Source of the DNA: Haliotis asinina
Lineage: Eukaryota > Mollusca > Gastropoda > Lepetellida > Haliotidae
Length of the DNA stretch: 64,000 nucleotides
Direction: 5' to 3'
Assembly: GCF_037392515.1 (NCBI RefSeq)
Contig: NC_090290.1
Location: 36,667,253-36,731,252, forward strand
In this document: positions 60,002 through 64,000 of the stretch, in pieces
Layout of the letters: every line of letters begins with the position of its first letter
Position numbering within the stretch: the stretch's first letter is position 1
Position numbers and translations under genes: made by a program
The notes under the pieces: generated by a model
Told to the model about the DNA's origin: nothing
The model's database searches: none
What the model saw: the letters and a program-made list of their open reading frames with translations, nothing else

Positions 60002-60269
60002 GGACCTGTGAAGGTCCCGGGGTAGAATAGGCCTTCAGCAACCCATGCTTGCCATAAAAGTCGACTGTGGTTGTCGTAAGAAGCGACTAACGGGATCAGG
60101 TGGTCAGGCTTGCTGACTTGGTTGACACGTCATCGGTTCCCAATTGCGCAGATCGATGCTCATGTTGTTGATCACTGGATTGTCTGGTCAGCACTCGATT
60201 ATTTACAGACCACCGCCATATACCTGGAATGTTTCTAAGTGCGGCGTAAAAGTAAACTCACTCACTCAC
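60002..60269 (+). mobile_element. SINE-A, full length, with 11-bp TSD
   Basis: Flanked by TCAATGTTACA at 59991-60001 and 60270-60280. Sense orientation, from GGACCTGTGAAGGTCCCGGG to GTGCGGCGTAAAAGTAAACT and a CACT tail. This copy fixes both ends of the family. Confidence 0.96.
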
Positions 60270-60659
60270 TCAATGTTACACTTAGTAAATGTAACTAAAT
60301 TGATTTCTGATTTCAGACTGATCAGAAAGTACACACAATAATTCTTTAGAATTTAGACTTGGCGACAGATGCCTGATAAAAAAGACATTATTAGTTGAAA
60401 ATCGATTATCGATACCCCTAAACATTTGGAGCCAACCAGACCCCCAAATATAAGTGTCTAGGGGGAACCCTGATTGTCATGAAAATCAAACTAGAGAGCT
60501 TGTAAAATATGCTTCCTATGGTGACATATCCAGGTACAAACACATTTACAGCAGGTCATTTGGAATTTAATTTAAAACCACAGGATTGATATATAGATTT
60601 ATCACCACATCGATGTGAAATCTTGGTCTATTGGCAGAAGGTGGTGACTTCTAGCCATA

Positions 60660-60786
60660 AGGCAGTCAGAAGCTTAATGTAAAATGGGTACAAATTGTGA
60701 AGCCTATTTCTGATGTCCCCTGTCGTGACATTGCTGGAATATCGCTGGAGTATTGCTAAAAGGCGCATAACACTCAACTCACTCAC
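60660..60786 (+). mobile_element. SINE-B 3' two-thirds
   Basis: AATGGGTACAAATTGTGAAG, then CCTATTTCTGATGTCCCCTG, TCGTGACATTGCTGGAATAT and ACTCAACTCACTCAC. The head is decayed. Confidence 0.8.
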
Positions 60787-60809
60787 AGGTTGCTAGAGAC
60801 CAACGCTAA

Positions 60810-60872
60810 CACCGCCATATACCATGTATACCAGGAATATGGCTGAGTGCAGTGTTAAACAAAAACCAAACT
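60810..60872 (+). mobile_element. SINE-A tail scrap
   Basis: CACCGCCATATACCATGTAT, then CAGGAATATGGCTGAGTGCA and GTGTTAAAC. Diverged tail only. Confidence 0.5.
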
Positions 60873-61171
60873 GAAAACAAACGCATGTTAACCTACACTA
60901 CCAACAGGAGTGACTTTTCTTCATCACAATGACTGATATCATTGTATGATGTAAAGATATATAAAGTGTGAAAAAAAACTGTTTCACATCAGTTCTCAGT
61001 GTATACTGAATAACACAAGTTGTCTCTCTTGAATTTCCTGGACAGTGTTTTATGTTGAGTCACGACCATGGGGTCTCAGGGACTCCCAGTTACTGTTTTA
61101 ATATGTAAGGGCAGTGTGAAGTAACAATGTAAAGAAGTATACATTTGGGAATCAATCAATTTGATCATGTA

Positions 61172-61400
61172 GCAGTGTTCGAAACAGCCACCGGTCTGCT
61201 AGCACATGGCTAGTAAATCTCCACAGTCACTGGTGCAACTGGCGGTTGAATTTTCATAGGGTCATTTTATATGTTTATCACTCTCTCTGACTTGTTAAGT
61301 TATATTACACATACGATCATGGCAGATTATGGCCTGATAAAAATGTTCTTCATACTAGCAGCTTAGTGGTGAAACACATTCAAATTTTGGGCTAGAGAAT
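61172..61400 (+). repeat. Dispersed repeat family C
   Basis: CCACCGGTCTGCTAGCACAT, GGCTAGTAAATCTCCACAGT, GAATTTTCATAGGGTCA, AGATTATGGCCTGATAAAAA and AGCAGCTTAGTGGTGAAACA are in the same order as 46060-46265. Confidence 0.7.
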
Positions 61401-61815
61401 TATTTTGTGGGCTAGTAACTTTAAAGCATTATAAGCTATCCCAAATGGCTAGCAAAATTAGGAAACTATTTCACGTGCTGTCATGTGGACTAATTGATGA
61501 AATGATGGACACAAATGCTCTGAAAGAAACAAACAATCAGCAAAGTCACAGATGTGTTGTGGGTACAGTGAATGATGTTGTATGTCCCTTTGGACACAGT
61601 AAACTTATTTTCCATTCTGTACATATCTGTGTCATGTAAAACCCAGCATGGACTGTAGTGTTTTCACATTGACAAACAATAGCTGTTCTTTTGAAGGAAG
61701 TATTTAAGCATGTCAAATTAGGTGTTCAACAATTCGGGTTGTAAGAATTTGTGCCTAACAATTCAGGTTGTAAGAATTTGTTCTTTCAATATTCAGTGCC
61801 CAACTCCCCAAGAAT

Positions 61816-61893
61816 CCGTCAGTATGACGACAGTACGTAAATAATCTTATCTGAATCGGACAATCCAGTGATTGACATCCTGGGCATTGATCT
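61816..61893 (-). mobile_element. SINE-A tail scrap
   Basis: GTACGTAAATAATCTTATCT, then GACAATCCAGTGATTGACAT and GGGCATTGATCT. It lies 50 bp before Myo1D-like exon 2, in the intron. Confidence 0.6.
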
Positions 61894-61945
61894 ATATCAT
61901 AAAGATTTTTTCTCTGTACATCAAACGTATTGTTCCATGTTGCAG

Positions 61946-62154
61946 GTATGAGAAAGGCAAGATCTACACGTACATTGGCGAGGTTGTTGTCTCCGTCAAC
62001 CCATACAGACCAGTGGATATGTACAATCAGAGTTTCGTGGAACAGTACCGAGGACGGGAGATCTACGAGCGTCCTCCACACATCTTTGCACTGGCCGACA
62101 ATGCCTACAAGACCATGAAAAGAAATGCTAGGGATACCTGTATTGTCATTTCAG
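61946..62154 (+). CDS. myo1d: Class I myosin (Myo1D/Myo1G type), second coding exon
   Basis: 209 bp after acceptor CATGTTGCAG. Completing the split Arg, it encodes [20 protein letters not shown], then [39 protein letters not shown] and [10 protein letters not shown]. The blocks [32 protein letters not shown] and DTCIVISG are the motor-domain segment just before the P-loop. The [10 protein letters not shown] and KRn..DTCIVISG wording is characteristic of Myo1D/G. The exon leaves in phase 1 within the Gly that begins GESGAGKT; that next exon is not in the window. The likely product is a membrane-binding actin motor of about 1000 residues, of which only about 102 are encoded here. Confidence 0.97.
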
Positions 62155-62239
62155 GTAAGACATTACTAAAACAAAAGCCTAAACATTAGGGGTGAAATGG
62201 TATGCTTTTACAATGATAGGATACCTAATGTCTTACAAG

Positions 62240-62286
62240 GTCTTCGCTTCGTTTTGTTTCATTTCGTTTTGTTTCGTTTCGTTTGG
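62240..62286. repeat. (GTTTC/GTTTT)n short repeat
   Basis: TTCGTTTTGTTTCATTTCGT and following copies of a pentanucleotide over about 45 bp. Confidence 0.85.
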
Positions 62287-62814
62287 AATATGAGATATGA
62301 TGCTTAAGCTGAAAATTGAAAGCAATAGACTTCTAGCAAAGAAATACATAGCTTTTGACAAAATGATTTGATTTTTAGCCATTTTAGGAAAGATTTAAAA
62401 AGGTTAATAAAACGTTGGTATGAAAACTGATAACACTGAATTTTTTAATTGCATTACGGTTTGCCGAACCAGAAGCACAATACCACACTTCTACCAATAC
62501 CATGGTATATTGTTTTACCTCTACCAAACATTGTGTGAGGTGAAATGGGCTATAATGTCCCACTTCAAATTGTTTCACTCATATGACAATATGCATGCAT
62601 GTGTATGTGTGGCTGCTAGTACAAGCTTAGACTTAAGCTGGTTTAAAGTCCTTGGTCATAGGGATGAGATACAAGTTAAGCATGAATACCCCACTCAGAC
62701 CATAATACTCCGACTCCAAGCCAACCATTCCTTATAGTACCCATTAATGCCAAGTGCCAGGCAGGGAGCAACAAGTACCATAGTTTTAACATCCTTGTTT
62801 TAAGATCGCACTCC

Positions 62815-62862
62815 AGGCAGATGCCTTAACCATCAGACCACAACTAACATTGTGTAGATTTG
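62815..62862 (-). mobile_element. tRNA-like 5' fragment (decayed SINE head)
   Basis: On the - strand TGGTCTGATGGTTAAGGCAT, then CTGCCTGGAGTGCGATCTT. It has an A-box and an anticodon-arm-like segment but no B-box, so it is a fragment, not a tRNA gene. It differs from SINE-B. Confidence 0.3.
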
Positions 62863-64000
62863 GATTAATTAATCAACCAAATGCTTCAGTGTTATTGTTT
62901 ATGTATTTGTACGTGTATTTATGTATTCAATGTTATTGTTTATGCAATTATCCCAGGCATATGTTTAGTGTAAGGCTCCATACATACGTAAGGATTGGAA
63001 TATCGTAAGAACAGTTGACTAGATTCTTTTCATATCTGGTATTTAGGTTTATCATAGTAAGAGAAAGGTGTCAGTCATGTTTGGTGACCTTGACCTTCAT
63101 CTCAAGGTTGAAAGGGACTTTAGCATTTTACCTTGTAAGTGAGGTATCTCCAGAACTGTTATCAGTGTTTTTTTCATATTCAACACCAAGCTTTATCAAG
63201 GGAAGGCGCAGGGCCCAGTTGATTTTGGTGACTTTCAGTAAAATTTCAAGGTCATGGCGACACTTTGAAGATTTCAGCATGCTAAACTGCATGTTATGCT
63301 TGTTACATACAGTTTTCAGCACCTGACTCCAATGGAATACTTCTAAGCGACTCCTCAAAATATTTTTGAGTTTGAACAACTACAATTCAAGATACTAAGA
63401 GAGTTTGAAAGTAATGTTTTTGTTGGCATTTTACTTCGTCTTAAGCTACGATTTTCACTTTCATTTCTTTTTAAGTTTGATTTGATAATATGCGGTGGGG
63501 GATTATGTGACAATGCTTGTTTTCCTTTATTGAAGTAATGCATCATTGAAAATTCAATATCTCCCATTGATCAGCAAATGTTGACCTAGACAAATGAGAC
63601 CTAAGTACACCATTCCAGGTAAGGACAACCATTCAGCATACTATGGTTGCAACACCTGTTATTTCACCAATTATGTAATATGGTGGTTGATAGGGACCAT
63701 ATCACCATAGGGGCATACGAACATTAAATATCAAATTTTCTCTTTGATTCTGCAGCTGATGATTTCACAATGTTCTTTTTTTTAAATTACCATGTATAAA
63801 ATGCTACCACATAAATTGATGTTAACTTATATATCCTAATTTAAAGCAGCCTTGAACAAAGTAACATCATCTGCACATATACAATCCCAATATTTGAAAT
63901 TAAATTGTGTTTGGTTCACCTTGTTTTTGTTTTTGATCATGCTTGCTCATGAAGAACTCTAGCACATGGTGATATTTCGTGTGTTGACAACATCTCCAGA

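Larger units (their letters stand above)
52873..61945 (+). other. Myo1D-like gene, intron 1 (9.1 kb)
   Basis: GTAAGC to CATGTTGCAG. It contains SINEs, several minisatellites and dispersed repeats C and D, listed separately. No other exon is recognised; the frames at 58283-58892 (-) lack any known motif. Confidence 0.85.
62155..64000 (+). other. Myo1D-like gene, intron 2 (partial)
   Basis: Starts GTAAGA. The P-loop exon (GESGAGKTEAS) is not found before the window ends. Contents: a GTTTC-type minisatellite at about 62240-62286, a tRNA-like scrap near 62815-62862 (-) and a cluster of AGGTCA half-sites at 63085-63254. Confidence 0.85.

Overview
This window is animal nuclear DNA, almost certainly from a gastropod mollusc. 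I infer an abalone (Haliotis) or close relative, mainly from the very abundant SINE-like repeats with GTGAGTGAGT / TTTTACGCCGC ends. Genes have small exons with GT-AG introns of several kilobases, AT-rich spacers and many microsatellites. There are no operons, CRISPR arrays or prokaryotic signals.

Three genes can be identified from translated exons. (1) A myostatin/GDF8-GDF11-like TGF-beta ligand on the + strand: the propeptide exon is at 5511-5884 and the mature-ligand exon at 14234-14605. Exon 1 was not found and should lie left of the window. (2) Abitram (FAM206A/Simiate) on the - strand: I assembled five coding exons by eye (42814-42925, 40140-40191, 38959-39088, 38200-38346, 22481-22612). 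They join in phase into about 190 residues and include a 15.6-kb intron. (3) A class I myosin of the Myo1D/Myo1G type on the + strand: exon 1 is at 52775-52872 and exon 2 at 61946-62154. The rest of the gene lies right of the window. A fourth, unrecognised + strand terminal exon may end at 21401, facing the 3' end of Abitram.

Layout: 1-5510 is myostatin intron 1 or upstream DNA with repeats. 5885-14233 is myostatin intron 2, which holds two large tandem arrays (46-bp E-box-bearing units at about 6.1-8.46 kb, a 132-bp unit array at about 9.1-10.38 kb) and a long CT tract. 14606-22480 is intergenic, with hairpin-type elements. 22613-38199 is the giant Abitram intron. 40914-42391 is a TIR element with an 11-bp target duplication, sitting inside Abitram intron 1. 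43654-44950 is a nearly intact Tc1/mariner element. 46-56.6 kb is a dense SINE field around the Myo1D promoter. 52873-61945 is Myo1D intron 1, and 62155-64000 is part of intron 2.

The three genes do not form a pathway: one encodes a secreted growth-factor ligand, one a small nuclear/actin-linked protein and one a motor protein. I found no convincing undescribed multi-gene system. The less ordinary signals are the higher-order tandem arrays in myostatin intron 2 with an E-box about every 23 bp, two SINE families with different heads and the same 3' tail, a MULE-like element with a 25-codon internal repeat, and several long-armed hairpin elements.
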